Part shown: positions 7,745 to 14,576 of the stretch, one piece after another
How positions within the stretch are numbered: position 1 is the stretch's first letter
Layout of the letters: each line of letters begins with the position of its first letter
Assembly: GCA_910588565.1 (NCBI GenBank)
Contig: CAJUPF010000064.1
Coordinates: forward strand, 1 to 17,255
Reading direction: 5' to 3'
From: an uncultured Lachnospiraceae bacterium
Lineage (GTDB): Bacteria; Bacillota; Clostridia; Lachnospirales; Lachnospiraceae
Length of the DNA stretch: 17,255 nucleotides
The notes under the pieces: model-generated
Told to the model about the DNA's origin: nothing
Seen by the model: only the letters and a program-made list of their open reading frames with translations
Databases searched by the model: none
Position numbers and translations under genes: made by a program

Positions 7745-8208
7745 ACCGTTCCTCCAACAGCCATTCCAGCATGTTTTTAATGGAGATGATGATTGCCATT
7801 CTGTTCTTTTCCCTGGCCAGCGCCGTATGCCTCAGAATGTTTACCAAATCCCATCAGATGAGTGAGGATACGAGGAATTTAAATATGGCTGTCAATCAGA
7901 TACAGAATGCAGCGGAATTGCTGAAACATTCCTATACACCCAAGACTACCACAGCAGATACTGACAGGCCTGATTTTCCGGAACTGTTTTTGGCCACTTA
8001 TCCCGATGCAGCCGCAGATACGCAGGAGCTTTCCATTTATTTTGATGAGAACTGGAATCACTGCCCGGCGGATCAAGGTATATTTTGCATGAAAATCAGC
8101 CAGAACGAGGCGGATGAGATTTCCGCTTATGAGATTTTGGTTCTGGATGCAGCCGATACAGAAGTATCTTCCCTGGATTTAAAACTGCATCAGCCAAACC
8201 GTCCATAA
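7741..8208 (+). CDS. Pseudopilin-like protein with degenerate prepilin site
   Basis: The 155-residue protein has a short hydrophilic leader followed by SSMFLMEMMIAILFFSLASA. If cut after Ser10, the mature chain begins MFLME, with Glu at +5 before a hydrophobic alpha helix, as in type IV pilins; Ser replaces the usual Gly at -1 and Met the usual Phe at +1. The rest is a soluble domain with two Cys (in NHCPADQ and IFCMKI). The start overlaps the previous stop by four bases. It is the best candidate in the operon for a true prepilin-peptidase substrate. Confidence 0.65.
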   Translation: MNRSSNSHSSMFLMEMMIAILFFSLASAVCLRMFTKSHQMSEDTRNLNMAVNQIQNAAELLKHSYTPKTTTADTDRPDFPELFLATYPDAAADTQELSIYFDENWNHCPADQGIFCMKISQNEADEISAYEILVLDAADTEVSSLDLKLHQPNRP

Positions 8209-8218
8209 GGAGTTATCT

Positions 8219-8707
8219 ATGAAGAAAAAGAATTTTCCCGTTACAAATATCGGTACGATATCTCTGATGATGATATTTATTGTCCTGTGCATGGTTACAT
8301 TTGCCGCACTTTCTCTGTCGTCCGCTGCAGGCGATGCACGGTTTGGCCAGAAGATGTCGGAACATATGACAGATTATTATACTGCCTCCAATCAGGCGGA
8401 GGAACTGCTCGCTTTGGCAGACGCCGTTTTTGCAGAAGCGTATCAGACAGCGGCGGATGCGGATGATTATTATGCGCGCATTTCCCAGACATTATCAGAT
8501 ACCATGGATATCCAATTAGAAGAATCCAGTCTGTATGCGTCTTATCAGGTGGATATCAACGATACACAGGCTCTTTTTGTAGAAATTTCGGTATTGCCGC
8601 CGTCACAGATAAAAGAAGACGAAACCGGTTCTTTTTACCAGATACGTACCTGGCAGGTCATCCATACCAAAACCTGGGAAGGGGACAATACCCTGAACCT
8701 GATGTAA
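8219..8707 (+). CDS. Single-span pilus-operon protein of unknown function
   Basis: The 162-residue protein has a basic N-terminus (MKKKNF), one membrane helix (about 10-35) and an extracytoplasmic domain that starts alpha-helical and Ala-rich (YYTASNQAEELLALADAVFAEAYQ) and ends in beta pattern. That layout recalls PilX-like minor components, but I do not recognise the family. GGAG precedes the ATG at 8219, 10 bp after the previous stop. Membership of the pilus operon is clear from spacing; a pilus-tip or assembly role is inference. Confidence 0.6.
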   Translation: MKKKNFPVTNIGTISLMMIFIVLCMVTFAALSLSSAAGDARFGQKMSEHMTDYYTASNQAEELLALADAVFAEAYQTAADADDYYARISQTLSDTMDIQLEESSLYASYQVDINDTQALFVEISVLPPSQIKEDETGSFYQIRTWQVIHTKTWEGDNTLNLM

Positions 8708-8740
8708 TTATCATTCGTTTTATTTAAGGAGGCTTCAATT

Positions 8741-9802
8741 ATGAATCTAAATGCAGTAGAATTGCTGGAAAAAGCAGTGACAGAAGGGGCGTCAGACGTT
8801 TTTGTCGTAGCCGGGCTTCCTGTCTCCATGCGGATGCAGGGGAAAATCGTCCGGATTGGGGAAAGCCGTCTGCTGCCCGATGATACCAGCCTGGTGATTT
8901 CCCAGATATACTCACTGGCCAATGGCAGATCGCTGGATATCCTGACCGAATCCGGCGATGATGACTTTTCTTTTGCCATCCCCGGACTTTCCCGGTTCCG
9001 TGTCAGCGCTTACAAGCAGCGAAGCACGCTGTCCATCGTAATCCGTATTATTACCTTTTCCCTTCCGGACCCGGCGCAGCTTGGAATCCCGGAAAAAATT
9101 ATTGATTTTGCGAAATTTCCAAAAGGCATGGTGCTGATTACCGGATCAGCCGGAAGCGGCAAATCCACCTCCCTTGCCTGCATTATTGATTATATCAACC
9201 AGCATTATGATAAGCATATTATTACCTTAGAAGATCCGTTGGAATTTCTGCACCGGCACAGCAAAAGCATAGTCAGCCAGAGAGAAATTAACGTAGATAC
9301 TGAGAGCTATGTAACCGCCCTGCGCGCAGCGCTCCGCCAGAGCCCCAATGTAATCCTGCTTGGGGAAATGCGCGATTATGAAACGATACAGGTTGCCATG
9401 ACCGCGGCTGAAACGGGACACCTGCTGTTCTCCACGCTGCATACCGTAGGCGCAGCCAATACCATTGACCGTATTATAGACGTATTTCCGCCAAACCAGC
9501 AGCATCAGATTGCAGTTCAGCTCTCCATGGTACTCCAGGCGGTTGTATCCCAGCAGTTAGTTCCTTCTGTAGATGGAACCATGGTTCCCGCTTTTGAAAT
9601 TATGACGGTAACCCCGGCCATCCGAAATATGATCCGGGACAATAAGATTCCACAGTTAGAAGGTATCCTCTACTCTTCCGCAAATGCAGATATGGTTTCT
9701 ATGGATACCAGTCTTCTGAATCTGTATAAAAGCAAGCGCATTACCGCGGAAACAGCGATTAATTTTGCAACCAATCCGGAAATGCTCAAAAAAAGGCTGT
9801 AA
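8741..9802 (+). CDS. pilT: PilT-type pilus retraction ATPase
   Basis: The 353-residue hexameric ATPase powers pilus retraction (twitching). The N-terminal PAS-like domain (SDVFVVAGLPVSMRMQGKI) and the RecA-like domain are complete: Walker A GSAGSGKST (135-143), Asp box ITLEDPLE (161-168), Walker B VILLGEMRD (204-212) and His box AETGHLLFSTLHT (223-235). The PilT-typical PAIRNMIRDNK lies at 292-302. The absence of the PilB zinc-binding Cys motif, the short N-terminus and AIRN(M/L)IR point to PilT over PilB. ATG 8741 has AAGGAGG upstream. It is the last gene of the operon and is followed at once by a terminator. No extension ATPase is encoded in the window. Confidence 0.93.
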   Translation: MNLNAVELLEKAVTEGASDVFVVAGLPVSMRMQGKIVRIGESRLLPDDTSLVISQIYSLANGRSLDILTESGDDDFSFAIPGLSRFRVSAYKQRSTLSIVIRIITFSLPDPAQLGIPEKIIDFAKFPKGMVLITGSAGSGKSTSLACIIDYINQHYDKHIITLEDPLEFLHRHSKSIVSQREINVDTESYVTALRAALRQSPNVILLGEMRDYETIQVAMTAAETGHLLFSTLHTVGAANTIDRIIDVFPPNQQHQIAVQLSMVLQAVVSQQLVPSVDGTMVPAFEIMTVTPAIRNMIRDNKIPQLEGILYSSANADMVSMDTSLLNLYKSKRITAETAINFATNPEMLKKRL

Positions 9803-9809
9803 GTTCAAA

Positions 9810-9840
9810 GGGGTTGTCAGAAAATCTGATAACCCCTTTT
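9810..9840 (+). terminator. Rho-independent terminator after pilT
   Basis: The 12-bp stem GGGGTTGTCAGA/TCTGATAACCCC has one G-U pair and an AAA loop, followed by TTTT. It begins 8 bp after the pilT stop; flanking AAA/TTT extend the stem and could let it serve the opposing - strand gene too. Confidence 0.9.
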
Positions 9841-9861
9841 CTGCGTATGATGTTTTCGCTT

Positions 9862-10719
9862 CTACTGATTTTTATAGAGCGCCCACAGATTTTTCATCTG
9901 AGAGGCCAATGTGTCATAGTCCCATTGTTTCTTACTGTTGCTCTTCCGGTTCGGATCGTTGACAAAAAATCCATTCTCATCATATCCTCGCAGCAGTATA
10001 TAATGGCCGCCTGTAGTAAAATCCCCCGGGGACATACTGCAGACAATAAGCCCGCCGTTGTCTAGAACCCCCTTCATTGCCGCTTCACTTAAGGAAATTG
10101 TCTCGCCGTTCAGCCCAAGCTCCGCAGCTCCTGAAGTCCAGAACTCCCAGCTGGTTCCCTCTGAGGAGTGATAACCGCTGTCCTGGGCAAATTCTGCCAT
10201 TCTTCTTGGGTTCATCCCGGTATCCCCTGTAAAATGCAGATATGCCATCGTCATACAGGTAGGGCCGCACCCGGAAAGCCCAATCATAGCGTCCCCATAG
10301 AGATCGTATCCCCAGCGCTTATCCCACTGCATTAAAAGGGGTACAGTCTGCGATGCCGCATCTCCTGAAAGATCGATTTCCCTGCCTGTGTATTCCGCAC
10401 GGCTGGGGTAATCTTTTACAAACTCATACGTTTCTTCATTTTGTTCCAGCAATTCCAGCAAGTCTGCGGGATAGTCTCCCTGCAGCTGCAGAGCTGTAAT
10501 CCGTGCGGCCGTCCCAAATGCAGGCAGTTCTGTAAACCAGTTTGTCTTAAAACATACCACAACAAGCAGAATCGCAGTAAGATACGTAATCAGCAGCCGA
10601 CGCCGCTTTGCCCTCCGCCGTTTTCTCTTCCGGGTATTCGGCATGCCCCGCCGATATCCTGATTCCGTATCTTTAATGCGCTGTACAGATATCATCTGCA
10701 ATTCTCTGTTTTGTGTCAT
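9862..10719 (-). CDS. Membrane-anchored C39-like cysteine peptidase
   Basis: The 285-residue protein has a very basic stretch (RKRKRRRAKRRR, about 30-41), one membrane helix (about 42-57) and an outside domain, so the topology is N-in. The C-terminal part fits the peptidase_C39_2 fold: PLLMQWDKRWGYDLYG (127-142), the catalytic SGCGPTCMTMAYLHF with Cys151, His239 in TGGHYILLRGYD and Asp255 in FFVNDPN. No transporter is fused or adjacent, so this is not a bacteriocin exporter. Such single-domain proteins may trim surface peptides, and the substrate is unknown. The ATG at 10719 follows AAAGGCGG; a TTG one codon upstream is less likely. It ends close to the pilT terminator and converges with that operon. 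Confidence 0.85.
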   Translation of the reverse strand: MTQNRELQMISVQRIKDTESGYRRGMPNTRKRKRRRAKRRRLLITYLTAILLVVVCFKTNWFTELPAFGTAARITALQLQGDYPADLLELLEQNEETYEFVKDYPSRAEYTGREIDLSGDAASQTVPLLMQWDKRWGYDLYGDAMIGLSGCGPTCMTMAYLHFTGDTGMNPRRMAEFAQDSGYHSSEGTSWEFWTSGAAELGLNGETISLSEAAMKGVLDNGGLIVCSMSPGDFTTGGHYILLRGYDENGFFVNDPNRKSNSKKQWDYDTLASQMKNLWALYKNQ

Positions 10720-10755
10720 CAAAAAAACCGCCTTTCCTGATACTTACTAAATATT

Positions 10756-10761
10756 ATTATA
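10756..10761 (-). promoter_or_regulatory. Possible -10 element for the C39-like peptidase
   Basis: TATAAT on the - strand lies about 37 bases before the ATG at 10719 in an AT-rich gap. No good -35 hexamer is seen at 17 bases, so the call rests on the -10 alone. Confidence 0.35.
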
Positions 10762-10856
10762 CCGGCCAGACGATTTTTTTACCTTTATTTTTTCTATTGA
10801 TTTTCTTACAAAATTATGAAATATTTCTTAAGATTGCTTCCGTGTCCTCTTCCTGT

Positions 10857-11357
10857 CTACTCATCCACCGGCTGCATACCCGCCAGACAGTTCTTTTTCT
10901 TCTTCTGGCGCAGTTTGCGGAAAAAATCGCTGAGCATAGCAGAACATTCTGCTTCTAAAAGCCCCCGTTCTATCTCCACCTGATGATTAAATTCTGCTAT
11001 CTGCAGCAGATTCAGAATGGAGCCTGCACAACCCGCTTTGGGGTTCATCGCGGCTATAACAACTTTTTTCATGCGGGACTGCACAATCGCCCCGGCGCAC
11101 ATCTGGCAGGGTTCCAATGTAACATACATCGTGCAGTCCTCTAACCGCCAGTCGCCGCATTTTTTACTGGCTTTTTTGATTGCCGTCAGTTCTGCGTGGG
11201 AAAGCGTATTTTTATCTGTATTCCTTCTGTTGTAGCCTCTGGCGATAATCCCGCCTTCCCGTACAATCACGCAGCCGATCGGAACTTCCTCCAACGCACA
11301 GGCTTTTTTCGCCTGCCGGATTGCCTCCCGCATATACTTTTCTTCCGGATTCCTCAT
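10857..11357 (-). CDS. tadA: tRNA adenosine(34) deaminase TadA
   Basis: The 166-residue enzyme converts the wobble adenosine of tRNA-Arg(ACG) to inosine, an essential step for reading CGN codons. The cytidine-deaminase fold is intact: VPIGCVIV (25-32), the zinc and proton-shuttle motif SHAELTAI with His54 and Glu56, and the second zinc motif TLEPCQMCAGAI with Cys84 and Cys87. NPKAGCAGS (about 104-112) is typical of TadA. The length matches bacterial TadA, with a basic tail (LRQKKKKNC). ATG 11357 has GGAGG four bases upstream. The C39-like peptidase gene follows after 137 bp with its own possible -10, so the two need not be co-transcribed. Confidence 0.95.
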   Translation of the reverse strand: MRNPEEKYMREAIRQAKKACALEEVPIGCVIVREGGIIARGYNRRNTDKNTLSHAELTAIKKASKKCGDWRLEDCTMYVTLEPCQMCAGAIVQSRMKKVVIAAMNPKAGCAGSILNLLQIAEFNHQVEIERGLLEAECSAMLSDFFRKLRQKKKKNCLAGMQPVDE

Positions 11358-11396
11358 GATTTCCTCCGTTTCACGTAGAACAGGTTTGCTGCCGTT

Positions 11397-11402
11397 ATTA
11401 TA
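11397..11402 (-). promoter_or_regulatory. Possible -10 element for tadA
   Basis: TATAAT on the - strand sits about 40 bases before the tadA ATG. The -35 region falls in the end of the upstream gene and is a poor match. Confidence 0.35.
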
Positions 11403-11410
11403 ACACAGGA

Positions 11411-12964
11411 TTACAAAATCCGATACCAGTATCCAAAATTACCAGTTTTATATTCTGTATTTTTTGCGGTGCAAAATTCTGGAAATCCAAACATGGAAGC
11501 CATAATCCGCTCCTGATTCTGAAATACGCCAGGCACGCCGATCAGATATTCCTTTTTGTCTTCAGTTTTCCGCTCCCCAAAGATAATATGCCTGTAATTG
11601 AAAAATCCATGCAGAAGAAAACTGTTGTTGCCCAAATACCAGTATTTTTTTGGGAATTCCTGCAGATCATTCAGCTGCATCCGGACGCATTCAATTTCCT
11701 GCCCTTCAAACGGGAAAAAAATATCCAGTTTCAGCCGCAGCTTCTGGAACATCCGCTCCCAGCCTGCGTCCTCAAAAAAATCCTCCATCGGAAGCTCTGT
11801 TGCACGGATATTCCTTCTCCCACGAAACGCGCCCTGCCGCCTGGGCAGAGGAATATTGGGCATAGACGCCATCCTTGGCTGCCTGGCTTGCGGTTCCTGC
11901 GGCATACCCGCTTCCTTTTGATTTTCCGGTATGAATTCCTGCTGGAGGCTCTCTGCCTGCAGCGATTCCTGACTGCGTGCCTCCGGTTCCGCAGATGCCT
12001 GAGCGCTGTTCTCTGATGCCGCAGATGCCTGAGCGCTGTTCTCTGGCTCCGCAGATGCTTGGGTTCGGCTCTCCGCTCCTGCTGCAAATGCCTGGCCTCC
12101 GCCCTCTGGCTTCACAGTCTCCTGGATTCTGCGTTCCGCTCCTGCGGACATCTGATCTCTGATCTCTGAATCCGCGGGAGCCTGACCTCTATTCCCCGGC
12201 CCGGCAGAGTTCTGACCTCTGGTATTGTACTCCGGCTCTATGGGATTCTGGCGGTTATTTCCCGGCCTCGCGAGATTCTGGCGGTTATTTCCCAGCCTCG
12301 CGGAATTCTGATTATTATTCCGTGGTTCTACATGGTTTCTGTGATTATTTCCAGGCTGCTCAGAATCCTGATATGTATTCTCTGGCTGTCGTTTTTCAGC
12401 CTGGCTGCCCTCTGTCTGTGGAATATCTTCTCTTTGATGCGTATTTGATTCTCTGTCTGCCTGCGATCTTCCCGTTGTCTCTGCATTTGGATGTTCATTT
12501 CCATGCTGTACCTGGGCGCCAGCTTCCTCTGTCTTCTTTTTTTCCAAAATGTGAAACATTTGCCGCTCAATGGGTCCTTCCTTCCATTGGCTTGCAAGAA
12601 ACAGCGTTTCGCCGGAGGACATTGAAATATCCTCCTGGTTCTCCCCAAATGGAATAAAAATTCCCTCCATATCCCGCATTGTTTTTCCAAAATTTAAAAG
12701 TTCTTTTGTATCAAAAGCGTATCTTACATCTCCGTTTCCCCGTGAAATTTCAATATTTCCAACAGGAATCCCTTGTATATTTTCCTGCTCTCTGGCAAAT
12801 AAATAAACTGTAGCCTCCGGTTGTTCCATGCTTATATTGCGGATATGAACCTCAACCCGACATACTGTTCCGCGGATTTCTATTTTTGCAAATCCGGCAT
12901 TTTCCTTTTTTTCATTATTTTCGTATTTATAAATATAAGTAATGAACCGCTGTAATCCTGCCAT
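11411..12964 (-). CDS. Repeat-linker protein with conserved ends, probably DUF6128 family
   Basis: The 517-residue protein has a beta-rich N-terminal domain (about 1-150; FITYIYKYEN, KIEIRGTVCRVEVHIRNI, GETLFLASQWKEGP). A low-complexity linker (about 150-375) rich in Gln, Asn, Glu, Ala and Pro follows, then a conserved C-terminal domain (about 390-517; DIFFPFEGQEIECVRMQ, WYLGNNSFLLHGFFNYRH, YLIGVPGVFQNQERIMASM, NFGYWYRIL). The ends recall Lachnospiraceae proteins labelled DUF6128; their function is unknown to me. There is no signal peptide or membrane helix, so it is probably cytoplasmic. The start ATG 12964 has AGAGGAA just upstream. The linker is disordered in character, so the two globular ends may act as a flexible bridge; that is inference. 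Confidence 0.7.
   Translation of the reverse strand: MAGLQRFITYIYKYENNEKKENAGFAKIEIRGTVCRVEVHIRNISMEQPEATVYLFAREQENIQGIPVGNIEISRGNGDVRYAFDTKELLNFGKTMRDMEGIFIPFGENQEDISMSSGETLFLASQWKEGPIERQMFHILEKKKTEEAGAQVQHGNEHPNAETTGRSQADRESNTHQREDIPQTEGSQAEKRQPENTYQDSEQPGNNHRNHVEPRNNNQNSARLGNNRQNLARPGNNRQNPIEPEYNTRGQNSAGPGNRGQAPADSEIRDQMSAGAERRIQETVKPEGGGQAFAAGAESRTQASAEPENSAQASAASENSAQASAEPEARSQESLQAESLQQEFIPENQKEAGMPQEPQARQPRMASMPNIPLPRRQGAFRGRRNIRATELPMEDFFEDAGWERMFQKLRLKLDIFFPFEGQEIECVRMQLNDLQEFPKKYWYLGNNSFLLHGFFNYRHIIFGERKTEDKKEYLIGVPGVFQNQERIMASMFGFPEFCTAKNTEYKTGNFGYWYRIL
11991..12303 (-). repeat. 30-bp (10-residue) imperfect coding repeats
   Basis: Within the linker of the DUF6128-like gene, units of 30 bp recur. 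Positions 11991-12020 and 12021-12050 share 25 identical bases, and units starting at 12244 and 12274 share at least 20. They encode ten-residue units such as ENSAQASAAS and PGNNRQNLAR. Neighbouring units are more diverged. Expansion or loss by slippage is likely. Confidence 0.75.
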
Positions 12965-13040
12965 AGTTCCTCTGATTAAATGCTTTTATTGCATCTTATG
13001 CCCTGTTTTAAAAAATATACCCAAAATATTTTTTTCATGG

Positions 13041-13069
13041 TTGACAAACCCTCTTTTCTATATTATAGT
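13041..13069 (+). promoter_or_regulatory. Consensus promoter of perR-rbr operon
   Basis: TTGACA (13041-13046), a 17-base spacer and TATAGT (13064-13069) give a near-ideal sigma-A promoter, with a predicted start near 13076 inside the palindrome. Confidence 0.85.
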
Positions 13070-13075
13070 ATAACG

Positions 13076-13098
13076 AAAATAGTAATCATTACTATTTT
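13076..13098 (+). promoter_or_regulatory. PerR/Fur-type operator palindrome
   Basis: AAAATAGTAA, a TCA centre and TTACTATTTT form a perfect 10+3+10 inverted repeat. The core AGTAATnATTACT resembles Per/Fur boxes. It covers the predicted transcription start and sits just before the ribosome binding site, so bound repressor would block initiation; this implies autoregulation. Confidence 0.8.
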
Positions 13099-13116
13099 AA
13101 GGAGGGATACGCAGCA

Positions 13117-13500
13117 ATGCTGAAAACAAGCAGGCAACGTACTTCCATCCAGAATTATCTGGATACCCACCGGACACATCCGACCGCAGAGACTGTCTAT
13201 CTGGATATCCGGCAGGAATTTCCCAATATCAGCCTTGCTACGGTTTACCGAAATCTGAACCTGTTAGCAGAACAGGGAGAGATTTTACGGATTTCCACTG
13301 GCAGCGGCCCTGACCGTTATGATGGGAATACTGCCCCGCATTATCATGTGATCTGTATGGAATGCGGCTGCATATCTGATCTTAATCTGGAACCCCAGAC
13401 ACAGCTCAATGCACTTGCGGATGAATTGTTTGAGGGAAGTATTACTGGTCATATGACACATTTTTTCGGACTTTGTCCGAAGTGTAAAATAAAAAAATAA
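13117..13500 (+). CDS. perR: PerR-like Fur-family peroxide-sensing repressor
   Basis: This 127-residue Fur-family protein has a winged helix (about 1-62, with recognition helix SLATVYRNLNLL) and a C-terminal metal and dimer domain. All five residues of the PerR regulatory metal site have counterparts: His21 in HPTAE, Asp69 in DRYDGN, His75 and His77 in PHYH, and Asp88 in CISDLN. The structural zinc site has Cys80/Cys83 and Cys120/Cys123. Asp at 88 favours PerR over Fur. In PerR proteins, Fe-bound His is oxidised by peroxide, which releases DNA. ATG 13117 has AAGGAGGG upstream. It heads an operon with rubrerythrin. It is slightly short for the family (about 145). Assignment as PerR rather than another Fur-type sensor rests on these residues and the context. 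Confidence 0.87.
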   Translation: MLKTSRQRTSIQNYLDTHRTHPTAETVYLDIRQEFPNISLATVYRNLNLLAEQGEILRISTGSGPDRYDGNTAPHYHVICMECGCISDLNLEPQTQLNALADELFEGSITGHMTHFFGLCPKCKIKK

Positions 13501-13523
13501 TAACAGAAAAGGAGATTTTTATT

Positions 13524-14066
13524 ATGGCAAAATTTGTATGTTCCGTATGTGGTTATGTTCATGAGGGAGATCAGCCCCCGGCAGAATGTCCAATCTGTAA
13601 AGCGCCGGCAGAGAAATTCAACAAACAGGAAGGCGAAAGAACCTGGGCAGCTGAGCATGTAGTAGGCGTTGCAAAGGGCGTCAGCGAGGATATCGTTGCT
13701 GATTTAAGGGCAAACTTTGAAGGCGAATGTTCAGAAGTTGGTATGTACCTTGCTATGGCAAGAGTTGCTCACAGAGAAGGCTATCCGGAAATCGGCTTAT
13801 ACTGGGAAAAAGCCGCTTGGGAAGAAGCAGAACATGCTGCTAAATTTGCTGAGTTATTAGGCGAAGTCGTAACAGACAGCACCAAGAAGAACCTGGAAAT
13901 GAGAGTTGACGCTGAGAACGGCGCTACCGCTGGTAAGATGGATCTTGCTAAGAGAGCTAAGGCTCAGAATTTGGATGCGATTCATGATACCGTTCATGAA
14001 ATGGCGAGAGACGAGGCAAGACACGGAAAAGCGTTCGAGGGTCTGCTTAAGAGATACTTTGGCTAA
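13524..14066 (+). CDS. rbr: Reverse rubrerythrin (N-terminal rubredoxin domain)
   Basis: The 180-residue protein has the domain order reversed from classical rubrerythrin. A rubredoxin-like Fe(Cys)4 site comes first (CSVCG at 6-10, CPIC at 22-25), then a ferritin-like diiron domain with ANFEGECSEVGMY (63-75), WEEAEHAAKFAELLG (99-113) and the second HEMARDEARHGKAF (158-171). Reverse rubrerythrins reduce hydrogen peroxide, and in clostridia oxygen, using NAD(P)H through rubredoxin-type carriers. The protein is cytoplasmic. The gene lies 23 bp after perR with AAAGGAG in front, so it should be derepressed by peroxide. Its codon use is more strongly biased (GAA, AAG, GCT) than that of its neighbours, as expected of an abundant protein. 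Confidence 0.95.
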   Translation: MAKFVCSVCGYVHEGDQPPAECPICKAPAEKFNKQEGERTWAAEHVVGVAKGVSEDIVADLRANFEGECSEVGMYLAMARVAHREGYPEIGLYWEKAAWEEAEHAAKFAELLGEVVTDSTKKNLEMRVDAENGATAGKMDLAKRAKAQNLDAIHDTVHEMARDEARHGKAFEGLLKRYFG

Positions 14067-14078
14067 GAGGTGACACAA

Positions 14079-14255
14079 ATGGATATGAATGAAACTGTAT
14101 GTTTTTGCGCAGGCGTCACTGCAGGCGATATCAAAGCCGCTGTTGAAGCCGGACACACCACACTGGAAGCAGTTCAGAATGCTACCGGAGCCGGGACACA
14201 CTGTGGCGGCTGTTTGGATAAAGTAGCGGAACTGGTAAAAGAATTCACGAAATAA
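14079..14255 (+). CDS. BFD-like [2Fe-2S]-binding protein
   Basis: The 58-residue protein has the BFD-like fold: CFC (Cys8, Cys10) near the start, an AGDIKAAVEAGHTTLEAVQNATGAG helix pair, and HCGGC (Cys42, Cys45). This CxC...CxxC set binds a [2Fe-2S] cluster in bacterioferritin-associated ferredoxin and in NirB or NifU-type proteins. The start ATG at 14079 follows GAGGTG by six bases; a GTG at 14070 lies within that site. The gene begins 12 bp after rubrerythrin in the same operon, so it may feed electrons to rubrerythrin or help mobilise iron; that link is inference. No bacterioferritin gene is near. Confidence 0.85.
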   Translation: MDMNETVCFCAGVTAGDIKAAVEAGHTTLEAVQNATGAGTHCGGCLDKVAELVKEFTK

Positions 14256-14290
14256 GCCGTATCCAAAAAGAGTTGTGGCTTTTTCAATCA

Positions 14291-14323
14291 GGGAATGAAT
14301 CAGAAATGGTTTGTTCCCTTTTT
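14291..14323 (+). terminator. Rho-independent terminator of perR-rbr operon
   Basis: GGGAATGAATC (14291-14301) pairs fully with GGTTTGTTCCC (14308-14318), allowing G-U pairs. The loop is AGAAAT, and TTTTT follows. Confidence 0.8.
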
Positions 14324-14351
14324 GCTTGTCCTTTTTAGAAGTTGTCCCCCA

Positions 14352-14507
14352 GAACTCATCGACCGTCTTTACCAGAATATGCGCCAGAATGATTTTATTC
14401 CCTAACAGACGTTTTGCCTTTTCATCGTATTAGGCATCTTTGTCCGCTGCCCTTACCGCATTTTCTATTTCTGTGTCTATCGCCAATGACTTTCTTCTCA
14501 AATTCAT
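14352..14507 (-). pseudogene. N-terminal remnant of PD-(D/E)XK/Rpn transposase-like gene
   Basis: From an ATG at 14507 (AAGGTGG just upstream) the - strand encodes MNLRRKSLAIDTEIENAVRA, then ADKDA, a TAA stop at 14432-14430, and in the same frame YDEKAKRLLGNKIILAHIL followed by VKTVDEF. I recognise this as the N-terminus of the PD-(D/E)XK nuclease transposase family (Rpn-like) common in Lachnospiraceae. After DEF the similarity stops and the sequence runs into the perR-rbr terminator. The gene is thus dead twice over: a stop at codon 26 and loss of everything after about codon 52, including the nuclease core. It marks past mobile-element activity at the junction with the accessory region. Confidence 0.7.
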
Positions 14508-14576
14508 TTTCCACCTTTCTGCAAAAGACACCGCAGAGGTTCTAAAACTCATTCTGCACTTTTGTTTTTTTATAAA

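Noticed and set aside
8741..9802. PilB extension ATPase
   Set aside because: Short N-terminus, no zinc-binding Cys motif, and PilT-typical AIRNMIRDNK.
9862..10719. Bacteriocin-processing exporter (C39 with ABC transporter)
   Set aside because: Only one membrane helix and a C39_2-like domain; no transporter and no double-glycine peptide gene nearby.
11991..12303. CRISPR-like array
   Set aside because: The 30-bp repeats are contiguous, in frame within a coding linker and lack spacers.
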